Positions 1-10,118 of a DNA stretch of 64,000 nt are shown here, one piece after another (position 1 is the first letter of the stretch; each line of letters begins with the position of its first letter). The translations under genes and the position numbers were made by a program. The stretch lies in contig OX104115.1 in the NCBI GenBank assembly GCA_944474755.1, positions 49,593,648-49,657,647 on the forward strand. The letters run 5' to 3'. Origin of the DNA: Limnoperna fortunei (Eukaryota > Mollusca > Bivalvia > Mytilida > Modiolidae). The notes beneath the pieces were generated by a model, which made no database searches, was not told the DNA's origin, and saw only the letters and a program-made list of their open reading frames with translations.

Positions 1-569
1 TTGAATCTCTAATTGTGATGAAAATATCAATATTACATGTATATGAGAACTATTACGTCTTCATTTTCTCATTATTTTATTTAAATTGGTTGTACAGTTT
101 TTTGGAAAAAGCCGTTTGCATGGTTTAAGCTATAGCTATGCCCCACTGAATCGGTCATTTTGTATTTAGAATTGGCATAAAACACTCAAAATGAATAGGA
201 CCATCTAAGATACATGATAACAATTTTTTCTGCTAAGCAGTTTGTCAGAATAGCTCACATTATCGTCAAACACACACAAATACACAATGCCAAAACATTT
301 GTAACAAAAATTGTGTGACCATATCAAAATACAATGAGCGAGAATTATGATGACATATGTACATACTAATGAACATTTCAATAAAAATTCAACTTAAATA
401 ATTAAAAAATAATTTAAAACATAAAACTGACAGGCCCAATGGAGCCAGTCGCTCGCCTGAAAAGTTCTACATTGCAAACTGAAGATGTCTTAAACTGCAT
501 TAAAAAGGCAAAGCTCTATAAGGAAATGTTGCATAACTTTCGACACTTGGTGATTTGTAGGCTATGGAT
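1..569. other. No recognised feature
   Basis: AT-rich sequence downstream of mam. I see no ORF, RNA gene or repeat I can name. Confidence 0.6.
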
Positions 570-605
570 CATCCTCAAGTCAGGGTACCCTGACTTGTGA
601 GGATG
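570..605. repeat. Near-perfect palindrome centred on GGGTACCC
   Basis: The arms CATCCTCA-AGTCAGGGT and ACCCTGACTT-GT-GAGGATG pair with a 2-nt bulge. A similar string (CATCCTCACAATTCAGGGT) occurs at 17207, beside a small TIR element. Confidence 0.7.
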
Positions 606-651
606 GGGATGGGTATGGATGCAATTTAAAGTTTTATTACATCTGTTATAT

Positions 652-870
652 TGTTTGTTTGTTTGATGGTGTTTAATTTTTCAGCTATATCATGGCATCC
701 AGTTTTTATTGGGGGAGGAAGCCGGAGTACCCGGAGAAAACCCCCGACCTGCGGTAGGAAAACTGGCAATCCCTGTCAATTAGGATTGGAGTCGAGTACA
801 CCCTGCCTACATTGAGAATCGAACCCGAGTGTTGACAGACCACGTGATCAATAGGCCCCTATATCCGTTA
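652..870 (-). repeat. tRNA-derived SINE (antisense copy)
   Basis: Same family as the copies at 1150, 25806, 38498 and 46985. In minus orientation it has a B-box-like GGTTCGATTCTC, the conserved body containing CAATCCTAATTGACAGGG and TCCGGGTACTCCGGCTTCC, and a tail with TTAAACACCATCAAACAAAC. It is not a functional tRNA gene. Confidence 0.75.
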
Positions 871-1149
871 TAAGGCAAAAACCGACTAGGATATACTAAA
901 GGAAACAGTCACCTTAAAATTAAACAATAAATTTGCTCTGTCTTATTGATCAACACAGTTATTAAAAGTTGTACTCTTTGCCACACTTAAAACAACTATA
1001 TTTTATCTTCAAAAATCATTATTTAAGTGCAATAAATGGTACAAAGAGTCAACTGACAATTATAGAATTAATGATGTGTCTTTTTGATCGCTGTTTTATA
1101 ATCTGCAATTTTACTTTCGCTGCCATGGAGCAAATATTACACAATTAAA

Positions 1150-1352
1150 TGGATTGCAGGTTCGATTCTCACTGCAAGCAGGGTGTACTCGACTCCAATC
1201 TTAATTGACAAGGATTGCCAGTTTTCCTACCGCAGGTCGGGGGTTTTCTACGGGTACTCCGGCTTCCTCCCACAATAAAATCTGGATGCCATGATATAGC
1301 TGAAAAATTGCTGAAATTGGCGTTAAACACCATCAAACAAACAAAACACAAT
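1150..1352 (+). repeat. tRNA-derived SINE (5'-truncated)
   Basis: B-box-like GGTTCGATTCTC near 1161 is followed by the family body and the tail GGCGTTAAACACCATCAAAC. The A-box part is absent. It lies inverted to the copy at 652-870, giving ~200-bp arms separated by ~280 bp. Confidence 0.78.
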
Positions 1353-1827
1353 TAAATGATTTTTAAAGCCTCACTCTTCTACTTATTTTTGAATTGCTAT
1401 TTACAGTTTTATCTTAGTTGTTATAATTTGTAAAGCAAACAAGAAAATTGTGCTCAAAATTTTAATGAGGCATCTTACAATTTTGGACAAATTCAGCTCT
1501 TGTCTTCTTGCTGATTATTTTAGTTTTTACTGCAGCAGTTATGGCTTTTTTTCTTAATAAGCCAAAAATGGTCAGTAGAAGGTAGTGACACCTATAAACG
1601 GTGATCAGACTGAATCTCTTGAGTAATTTGTAACTGTCCTTGCTGATTTTTTTTTCACAATTTTCAATGTCAATATGCAAAAACTTTAAATTTGAACAAA
1701 AATCCTAATTAATCATGTTCAGTGGACATATAACTCTTACTAGTACATCACAAATTCTCAATTTTTAAGAGCATTTTGTGCCATCCATTGAATGTAATGT
1801 TTTTTTTAATTTTCTTTACCACATACA

Positions 1828-1965
1828 GTTTTTCAGAGACCCTACGTTTGTCCATGAATCAACACCCTGGAAAAAAATTTGAAACTAGACACCCTAAGGA
1901 TGATTGTGGCCAAGTTTTTTTTTTTGATAATCCAAGAGGTTTCAGGGAAGATTTTGAAAAAATAA
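1828..1965 (+). repeat. Relic of the 3' part of a GCTCACCTG-family element
   Basis: It matches 21170-21290, inside the element at 19185-21377: ATCAACACCCTGG, GAAACTAG then ACCCTAAGGATGATTGTGGC, and GGTTTCAG-GAAGATTTTGAAAAA. No terminal hairpin remains. Confidence 0.65.
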
Positions 1966-2726
1966 ATGATAAATTGCCTGGACAACAGACAATTTACAAG
2001 TGATGTGAAAAAAAGCTCACAGAACCTTTAGCACAGGTCAGGTAATAAAAATAATGTACATCTGGCATTCAACAAAAGTTTTTAGACCCAATAGAGACCA
2101 GAGAACACACTGGTAAATTATTCAATGTTTATCAAAATGTAGAAACCTTATAGCTTAACTGTCTACAGACATAGGCTGTTGTCTGTGATGATTGACTGAT
2201 TGTTGTTTTATGTCCAGCAAGCAATATTTCAGCTATATTCAGGACGTGTCAGTGTTGAAGATAGCACAATATATTAAAAAAAAGAAAATTTATGTATAAG
2301 AAATAAATCCACATAAAAATGAGATCAGGCTCTCTTCAAGTCTGCAATAACATTAAAAAAATGTTCAAAAACATAAAAAAGTATGAAACTGGAATAACTG
2401 GAATATACATGTAACATTTTATCCCTTGTAGAAATGTACAGAAAATTCATACGGACAATAAGAAATATGTTACTAATTTTCTTCTCATAAATACTAATAA
2501 TTAAAGGCATGCAATGAATTTAACAATAGTATATCCCAATTCAAACATTTTCATAAAAAAACAAGAAGTAAATGGGTTGTATTGGAACCAAACTGATAAG
2601 TCTTTTACCACTCTTTGATTTTAATTTCCCTGAACCAATGTTCCCTTGATAACAAAGAAGTAAGAAAAATTATCTTTGTAAATCTTTATACAAAGACCTT
2701 CTCCTATAACGAGGTAGTGTCTGGTT
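1966..2726. other. mam downstream flank or distal 3' UTR, nothing recognised
   Basis: AT-rich, without a supported ORF or repeat. It may include the end of the mam transcript if a distal polyadenylation site is used. Confidence 0.45.
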
Positions 2727-2732
2727 TTTATT
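2727..2732 (-). promoter_or_regulatory. Candidate mam polyadenylation signal
   Basis: AATAAA on the minus strand lies about 87 nt past the stop codon. No clear GT-rich downstream element is obvious, and other A/T-rich candidates exist further down, so this is only the nearest plausible signal. Confidence 0.35.
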
Positions 2733-2818
2733 AGTTTCCCTAGATCCTTGCAATCAAACAACAAGTTAATTCACAAATTATTGAAAGAAACATTTTCCAA
2801 TTGGTAACTAAGTAAGGG

Positions 2819-4990
2819 TCATTTACCACCAAGAATTTCATCCAGCCAAGCAGCATCACTACTAACCCCAGTACTCTGAGCAGCCATATTGTCAATAAAA
2901 TCAGAATTTCCTGTCTGTGAAGCACTATCTAAAATATTCATAAAATCATCCTGTTGATGTGGACGTTGATTAAAGTTAGAGTTATTTTGACTCATTTGAT
3001 TAGGCATAGCAATTCTTGCCATATGAATGCTCTGTTGTTGCATCATCATGTGTTGAGCATTACTTTGCATCATAGCTGCTTGAGATTGCATTCCTGTTAT
3101 TTGCATAGGTCTGGTTTGATTCATACCCATGCTGTTAGCTCCTGTTGTACCAGCTTGATTTGAATACGAATTGTTGTATAGAATACTTTGATTTTGTGGC
3201 CGTATCATGCCATTTATACTTCCATGTTGTGGCATCATATGCCGTGGCCACTCTTGATTACGGGGTTGGGAAATATTCAAACCATCTGGACCAACGTTTA
3301 CATTAGGAGGTCTCTGATTTCTCATAATTGTACTTGTGTAGTTATTTCCATTTGGTCGATTTTGACGTGCTAAAGAACTGTCCATGTGAGCACCAGGGTA
3401 CGACTGTTGTCTCTGTATATGGGATAAATGATATCCAGCTTGGTTGGGGTCATTTTGAGACATTATTGGACCAGAGTTCATGGATGAGCTCACTGTTCCT
3501 CTCTGCAAAACGGCCATTGGAGTAGACTGCATCATACCATTTTGAAAATGCGAACTAGAACTTTCAGATTTTACAGTACCATAACCTGATGTTTGCATAC
3601 TATTTGTCTGTTCAACCATATCTTGCATTGTTTGTAACGGATTTTGTCTACTAGTGTTTGTAGGATAGCCCTCAGGTGCAGACTGTTGCATTTTGTATTC
3701 TGGAGGAGGTCGCATGAATTGCTGCATCTGAGCAGATTGCATGCTTTGTTGTCTTTGCTCCTGTCGTATCTTTTCCTGATACATCTGTTGCATTTTCATA
3801 TGATCAGTCATATATCCTGGTGACTGCCTTTGTCCCATGTTTGTGGGCATTGTAAAAGACTGATGTTGAGACATAGATATATTCTGAGGTGGTTGTCGCA
3901 TTTGCATCTGTTGTGACTGAGACATTTGCATCCTCCTCGATCCATCAGTAACCTGCATTTGTTGTGTTTGTGTAATTTCCATTTGAGGACTCTGGCTGAA
4001 AGACTGAACCTGATTTTGAAGTTGTTGAAGGGAAGACGGTGTGTTGCTTCCAGCTGACCCGGGAAAATGGGTCAAAGGCTTTGTTCCACCATATATATCT
4101 TGACTTCCCTCGTGATACTGTGAACCACTCCGTATATTGTTAATATTTTGCTGATTGGTGTACCCTGGTTGATGTGAATATGATGGGTCAATGTTTGGTT
4201 GATATCCATTATAATTTGTTTCTTGTATATGAGAATTGAAAGGTTTAGCTCCAAAAGACCCCCCATGATGTTGATTGCTTTGATGTTGTGCAGCCATTTG
4301 TTTTAATGTTTCAGCAGCAGGTCCAGTTTCTGTCATTGTAGTAATTGTACCAGTGGGTCTAAATGATATAGGAGGAGTTCTAATGGAATTGGTCTGTGTG
4401 GTTTCAAACATGTTCCCACCTGCAGACTCATATGGTTGTTTGTGCAACCCTGGGGAATTTCCAGTAATACTTCCAAACATACTTGAATCATTACTGTCCT
4501 CTTGGGACACTTTGCTATAAATTTGGTCAAATTTTTGCAACTCTTCGAAAATATCGTCACTTAGTTTGCCATCATCTTTTTCAATAGTCTTAAGAATTTC
4601 TTCAAGTTCCTCTTGGTCAAGAATTTCAGAAGATCCTGTCTGACTTACATCAGATTTGTTTGAATTTACACAAGGTATATCATCACATGGCTCCACTTTA
4701 CACTTCAGTTTTGTACTTGTTTCAATGCTTGTAGAATTTTTATCATTAGCATCAGACAAGGATCCACCTATGTGTGCTTTTACAGTAGTGCTAACAGCTA
4801 CATTTGTTTGCACTTGTTGGGAACTACCTCCTGTAATTTCCTGTACAATACGAACGGAGACGTCCACTCCTGATCCGCTTTTGATCGTTTTCTGGGTGGT
4901 GATTGTATCAGAGTCGTCAAAATCAAAAGCACTGGTGTCAAGGTTTTGAGAGTCAGACTGGTTATTATCTATCTTTTTCTTGAGTAATTT
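2819..4990 (-). CDS. mam: Mastermind-like protein, coding exon 2 (Gln/Met-rich co-activator region)
   Basis: An open frame of 723 codons runs from the acceptor (TTTCTTTGTAG, AG at 4991-4992) to TGA at 2819-2821. A TAG directly abuts the exon start in frame, so this is an exon boundary and not a continuing ORF; the GTG at 4867 is internal. With exon 1 the product is 805 residues. It begins KLLKKKID and has an acidic amphipathic stretch at ~204-243 (EELEEILKTIE, DDIFEELQKFDQ). A long low-complexity region follows, rich in Gln, Met, Ser, Asn and Pro, and the end is hydrophobic/acidic (DFMNILDSA, then AWLDEILGGK). This composition fits Mastermind transactivation regions that recruit p300/CBP. That role is known for the family; the residues responsible here are inference. 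Confidence 0.93.
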   Translation of the reverse strand, partial: KLLKKKIDNNQSDSQNLDTSAFDFDDSDTITTQKTIKSGSGVDVSVRIVQEITGGSSQQVQTNVAVSTTVKAHIGGSLSDANDKNSTSIETSTKLKCKVEPCDDIPCVNSNKSDVSQTGSSEILDQEELEEILKTIEKDDGKLSDDIFEELQKFDQIYSKVSQEDSNDSSMFGSITGNSPGLHKQPYESAGGNMFETTQTNSIRTPPISFRPTGTITTMTETGPAAETLKQMAAQHQSNQHHGGSFGAKPFNSHIQETNYNGYQPNIDPSYSHQPGYTNQQNINNIRSGSQYHEGSQDIYGGTKPLTHFPGSAGSNTPSSLQQLQNQVQSFSQSPQMEITQTQQMQVTDGSRRMQMSQSQQMQMRQPPQNISMSQHQSFTMPTNMGQRQSPGYMTDHMKMQQMYQEKIRQEQRQQSMQSAQMQQFMRPPPEYKMQQSAPEGYPTNTSRQNPLQTMQDMVEQTNSMQTSGYGTVKSESSSSHFQNGMMQSTPMAVLQRGTVSSSMNSGPIMSQNDPNQAGYHLSHIQRQQSYPGAHMDSSLARQNRPNGNNYTSTIMRNQRPPNVNVGPDGLNISQPRNQEWPRHMMPQHGSINGMIRPQNQSILYNNSYSNQAGTTGANSMGMNQTRPMQITGMQSQAAMMQSNAQHMMMQQQSIHMARIAMPNQMSQNNSNFNQRPHQQDDFMNILDSASQTGNSDFIDNMAAQSTGVSSDAAWLDEILGGK

Positions 4991-5112
4991 CTACAAAGAA
5001 ATAAAATTAAGAAATGAAAGAAGTTTTGATCAAAATTCAATAAATTCCAACTATTCTCTTCCTTCTCTTTTTAACCAAGTTATTTATCACTTTGACTGAG
5101 GATTTATTTAAA

Positions 5113-6220
5113 AACAAGTGTTGACACAGAAAAACGTCTCACCTGCATTCTGCATCAGTAACGAAAATAAATTTTGTCATAAGCATTACATAAATAGCAT
5201 TAAATATCAGCAGCGGCCTGTATACAAAATATTGTCAACATACCATGCATAGTTACAGGGGAACTGCCGTAACCAAAAACTTAAACACAGTCGCTGGACC
5301 GTGAAATTGAGGTCAAGGTCAGGTGACACCTCCCAGACAGTCATGTACTAGTCATCAGCAACCTATACACCAAATATTGTCATCCTACCATGCGTAGTTA
5401 CAGAGGAACTGTCGTAAGCCAAAAACTTTAGCGTAGTCGCTGGACCATGAAATTGAGGTCAAGGTCAAGTAACACCTACCAGACAGTCATGTACTAGTAA
5501 TCAGCAACCTATACACCAAATATTGTCATCCTACCATGCGTAGTTACAGAGGAACTGTCGTAACCCAAAAACTTTAACGCAGTTGCTGGACCGTGAAATT
5601 GAGGTCAAGGTCAGGTGACACCTACCAGACAGTCATGTACTCAGCAACCCATACACCATATATGGTCTTCCTACCATGCGTAGTTACAGAGGAACAGTCG
5701 TAAGCCAAAAACGTTAACGCAGTTGCTGGACCATGAAATTGAGGTCAAGGTCAGGTGACACCTACCAGACAGTCATCAGCAACCTATACACCAAATATTG
5801 TCATCCTACCATGCGTAGTTACAGATGAACTGTCGTAACCCAAAAACTTTAATGTAGTCGCTGGACCGTGAAATTGAGGTCAAGGTCAGGTGACACCTAC
5901 CAGACAGTCATGTACTAGTCATCAGCAACTTATACACCAAATATTGTCATATTACCATGCGTAGTTACAGAGGAACTGTTGTAACCCAAAAACTTTAACG
6001 TAGTCGCTGGACCGTGAAATTGAGGTCAAGGTCAGGTGACAGGTGACTGACTGGCAAGTACTCATCATAAGCTACCTCTGGACCAAATTTGATGGACCTA
6101 GGGCTTTGGCTTACAAATATATGAAGCAAGATGTCAAGTGTTTACGACGCCGACGCCGCCGCCGGATTCCCATACATATGTCTCGCCTCCAGCGACTTTC
6201 GTCGCAGGCGAGACAAAAAC
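5113..6220 (+). mobile_element. Non-autonomous element with ~145-bp tandem units (copy 1)
   Basis: It starts with a small GTGT-TG-ACAC hairpin and the core GTCTCACCTG (5136-5145). About six tandem units of ~140-147 bp follow, each with GAAATTGAGGTCAAGGTCAG. Then come a GAC/GCC-rich tract and a 3' hairpin: TCTCGCCT (6181-6188) and GCGAC pair with GTCGC and AGGCGAGA (ends 6213). The outer right arm is complementary to the 5' core apart from one base. A second copy at 24111-25026 has matching ends, which fixes the boundaries approximately. The plus-strand ORF at the 3' end is a by-product of this repeat. Confidence 0.8.
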
Positions 6221-6231
6221 TAGATATCAGT

Positions 6232-6749
6232 GAGATGGTACCCATCTCTATGGGGCCCACCGACCTTAAGGTCAAGGTCAAAGGTCATCAACCATGGTAT
6301 GCGACACATCGCCTTGATATTATCTACCCACATTCCAAATATCAAAAGCCTATCTCAAAAGATAAAAAAGTTACAGCCATGACATGTATTTTCAAACAGA
6401 AAGTGATAATGTGACCTTGAGGTCAAAGTTCAAGGTCAAAGGTTATCAACCACAGTATGTGACACATCACTTTAATATTATCTACCTATATTCCAAATAT
6501 AAAGCCTATCTCAAAAGATAACAAAGTTACAGCCCGGACATGAATTTGTCATACAGAAAGCAATATAAAAAAGGTCAAAGGTTATCATCCACACTATGCG
6601 ACACATCGTCTTGATATTATTTACCTACATTCCAAATATCAAAAGCCTACCTCAAAAGATAAAAAAGTTACAGCCCGGACACTATTAGTTCGGACGGACG
6701 ACAGACGGATCACTATTGGGTGTCCGCCACAAAGTGGCGGGGCCCCAAT
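6232..6749 (+). mobile_element. Non-autonomous element with ~150-bp units, hairpin ends
   Basis: The 5' hairpin is GAGATGG-TAC-CCATCTC (6232-6248), followed by ATGGGGCCCACC. About three units of ~140-155 bp carry AAGGTCAAAGGTTATC, GACACATC and AGTTACAGCC. A CGGACGGACGACAGACGG tract precedes the 3' hairpin at 6715-6749, where ATTGGG..CGCCAC pairs with GTGGCG..CCCAAT. The right arm is complementary to the 5' ATGGGGCCC core. It abuts the preceding element. Confidence 0.7.
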
Positions 6750-6875
6750 TTATATTCAATATATCTTATATTCTGAAAAGAAAAGGTGATGGCATGTGGG
6801 CGGTTTCAAAAAAATGACCCAAACAGGTATTGTTCCTCTAATTTTGTCAAATTAATAGATATATTATATCTAAAT
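6750..6875. other. Unassigned short spacer
   Basis: AT-rich intronic sequence ending in the TAAAT that precedes the next element. Confidence 0.5.
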
Positions 6876-7537
6876 CAGAGCTCCAGATAAGCTGCGTATT
6901 TGCGTTATTACGCAATTAAATTTTCAGAAAACCCAATTATTTTTATTGCTTTGCGTTGCAAAACGCAATATCAAAGGTCTAAAACCCAATCAATTTTTAG
7001 AAGTATGCTTAAGTCACTCAATGAGTGCATAAAATTGTTCAGTGATTGCGTTAATTCATTCAAATAAATACACAAAGTTGCGTAATTACGATCCCCATTA
7101 TTTCACAACGTAACAACTGAGGTATTCCGAAGGTAATGTCTATTTCATGCAGCATACGGTGCTCCAGAAAATTACAAAACGGACTTTGACCCAATTTTTT
7201 ATTTGTTAATTATTCATAACTTTGTGACAGAGCTGATCTGTAATAATTTTATTGGAGTGCACATATAAATTAGAAATGCTGGCTGTCCATTAATTATGAA
7301 TAGACCTGTGTGCTCTCATTTAACTATTGTCTATAAGTAATATTGACCTCAAGATAGTTTCCATTGTCAAAGGTACAATATTTTTGTTGTGTTATTTAAG
7401 ATGTATGTCTTGGTCCAATGGAAGATCTATGCTCTCTGCACAATACATTCAAATGTTTCTGTAGTTGCTGCAAAACCACAAAAGGTTATCTACATGTATA
7501 AAACCATAGTGAAGTACATTTTTGTCAGCTTAAAAAA

Positions 7538-10057
7538 CTAGAGGCTCTGAAGAGCCTGTATCGCTCACCTGACTTACAAAAAAATTTTTTATGACAAGAC
7601 TTTTCTTGCAAATTTTGATATTAAATGATAAAGAGTTTATGTGAAGATGCTGTTTCTATGAATGTTGCCAGGTTGAATTTACAATCAGCAGTAGGAGTGT
7701 TTCTGAGAAGAAGCAGTTTTTATGTTTTTTCATAGGTTAGTATGTTATGTGATGTTCCGTAGTGGCAGCAATCTTGTATTTTGGATCGAAACAAAAAACT
7801 CAAAATTGGTAGAGGACCATACAATATCACATATCCTAAAATCTGCCAAGCTGTTTGTGAGAAAAAGAATTTTAAAATCTCAGCTCTGGCAGCCATGTTG
7901 AATTTCCTATCGGCTCGAAACATACTTAAAATAATAAGATTACTATCTAAGATTCACTTCTGCATTATTTGGTTAAATTGTGTGGAACTGAGTTTCAGAG
8001 AAGAAGCTGTTTGTATGGTTTTCCCATAGGGTCCTATGTTAAGCTGTGTTCCACCATGGTGGCCATCTTGGAATTTAGATCGCCACAAAAAACTCAAATT
8101 TTGTAGAGGACCATCTAAGGTACATTTGTGCAATATTTCAAATCAATCTGCTAAGCGGTTTGTAAAAAGAAGATTTTAGAAATATCAGCCAATCAGAACC
8201 CATTAGTTGCCCTGGAAGCCATGTTCAATTTGCAATTGGCTCAAAAAACTCAAATAATAAGATAAATATCCATGAATCATTCCTTCATAATTTGGCTTCA
8301 TTGTGTGGAACAGTTTCAGAGAAGAAGTTGTTTGTATGTTTTTCCCATAGGGTCCTATGGTAAACTATGTCCTGTGATGGCGGCCATCTTGGATTTTGGA
8401 TCGGAACAAAAAACTCAAACCTTGTAGAGGACCACAAGGTACATTTCTGCTATATTTTAAATCAATCTGCCAAGCAGTTTATGAGAAGAAGATTTTTTAA
8501 TTTCAGCCAATCAGAACGCATTAATGGCCCTGGAAGCCATGTTGAATTTGCAATTGGCTGGAAAAAACCCAAAATAATAAGATAATTATCAAACCTTCAT
8601 TTCCTTATTAATTTGGCTTCATTGTGTGGAACAGTTTCATAGAAGAAGTTGTTTGTATGTTTTTCCCATAGGGTCCTATGTTAAACTATGTCCTGCGATG
8701 GCAGCCATCTTGGATTTTGGATCGGCACAAAAAACTCAAACTTTGTAGAGGACCAACTAAGGTACAATTCTGCAATATTTCAAATCAATCTGCCAAGCAG
8801 TTTATGAGAAGAAGATTTTTGAATTTCAGCCAATCAGAACACATTAACGGCCCTGGAAGCCATGTTTAATTTGCAATTGGCTCGAAAAACCCAAAACAAT
8901 AAGATAATTATGCAACCTTCATTTCCTTATTAATTTGGCTTCATTGTGTGTAACAGTTTCATAGAAGAAGTTGTTTGTATGTTTTTCCTATAGGGTCCTA
9001 TGTTAAACTATGTCCTGCGATGGCGGCCATGTTGGATTTTGGATCGGCACAAAAAACTTAAACTTTGTAGAGGACCATCTAAGGTACATTTCTGCAATAT
9101 TTCAAATCAATCTGCTAAGCAGTTTATGAGAAGAAGATTTTTTAATTTCAGCCAATCAGAACGCATTAATGGCCCTGGAAGCCATGTTGAATTTGCAATT
9201 GGCTGGAAAAAACCCAAAATAATAAGATAATTATACAACCTTCATTTCCTTATTAATTTGGCTTCATTGTGTGGAACAGTTTCATAGAAGAAGTTGTTTG
9301 TATGTTTTTCCCATAGGGTCCTATGTTAAACTATGTCCTGCGATGGCAGCCATCTTGGATTTTGGATCGGCACAAAAAACTCAAACTTTGTAGAGGACCA
9401 ACTAAGGTACAATTCTGCAATATTTCAAATCAATCTGCCAAGCAGTTTATGAGAAGAAGATTTTTGAATTTCAGCCAATCAGAACACATTAACGGCCCTG
9501 GAAGCCATGTTTAATTTGCAATTGGCTCGAAAAACCCAAAACAATAAGATAATTATGCAACCTTCATTTCCTTATTAATTTGGCTTCATTGTGTGTAACA
9601 GTTTCATAGAAGAAGTTGTTTGTATGTTTTTCCTATAGGGTCCTATGTTAAACTATGTCCTGCGATGGCGGCCATGTTGGATTTTGGATCGGCACAAAAA
9701 ACTTAAACTTTGTAGAGGACCATCTAAGGTACATTTCTGCAATATTTCAAATCAATCTGCCGAGCAGTTTATGAGAAGAAGATTTTTGAATTTCAGCCAA
9801 TCAGAATGCATTAATGGCCCTGGCAGCCATGTTTCATATTTGATCAGCACCAAAAACTCAAACTTTGTTAAGAACCACCCAATAAACATTCCTGCCAAGT
9901 TTGGTTCCAATTGGCCAAGTGGTTGTGGAGAAGAAGATTAAAATGTAAAAAGTTTACGGCCGACGACGACGAAGACGACGACGACGACGACGACGACGAC
10001 GGAAGCAAAGTGATGAGAATAGCTCACACTGACCCTTTGGGTCAGGTGAGCTAAAAA
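7538..10057 (+). mobile_element. GCTCACCTG-family element A (322-bp tandem units)
   Basis: The 5' hairpin is GGCTCT-GA-AGAGCC (7543-7556), followed by the core GCTCACCTGAC. The middle has ~322-bp tandem units containing CCCATAGGGTCCTATG and CCATCTTGGATTTTGGATCG. Units at 8678, 9000, 9323 and 9645 are spaced 322-323 bp, and each appears as a short ORF by chance. A (GAC)n microsatellite lies at ~9959-10001. The end is the terminal hairpin AGCTCAC..GACCC-TTT-GGGTC..GTGAGCT, then AAAAA. It is inserted in the 6876-12002 element. Confidence 0.85.
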
Positions 10058-10118
10058 CCCAATTCAATAAATTTTAGATGGGTGAAAAACCCAATTAACT
10101 TATTTTGGAGTGGGTAAA

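Noticed and set aside
4867..4869. GTG at 4867 as the start of the 682-residue ORF
   Set aside because: The frame is open upstream to a clean splice acceptor at 4991-4992, and exon 1 with the MamL-1 domain joins in phase 0.
6043..6414. 123-aa ORF with an arginine run
   Set aside because: It spans the junction of two repeat elements; the Arg run is the GCC/GAC microsatellite.
8367..9941. Repeated ~60-98-aa ORFs as a gene family
   Set aside because: They coincide exactly with the 322-bp tandem units of a non-autonomous element and have no start or splice context.
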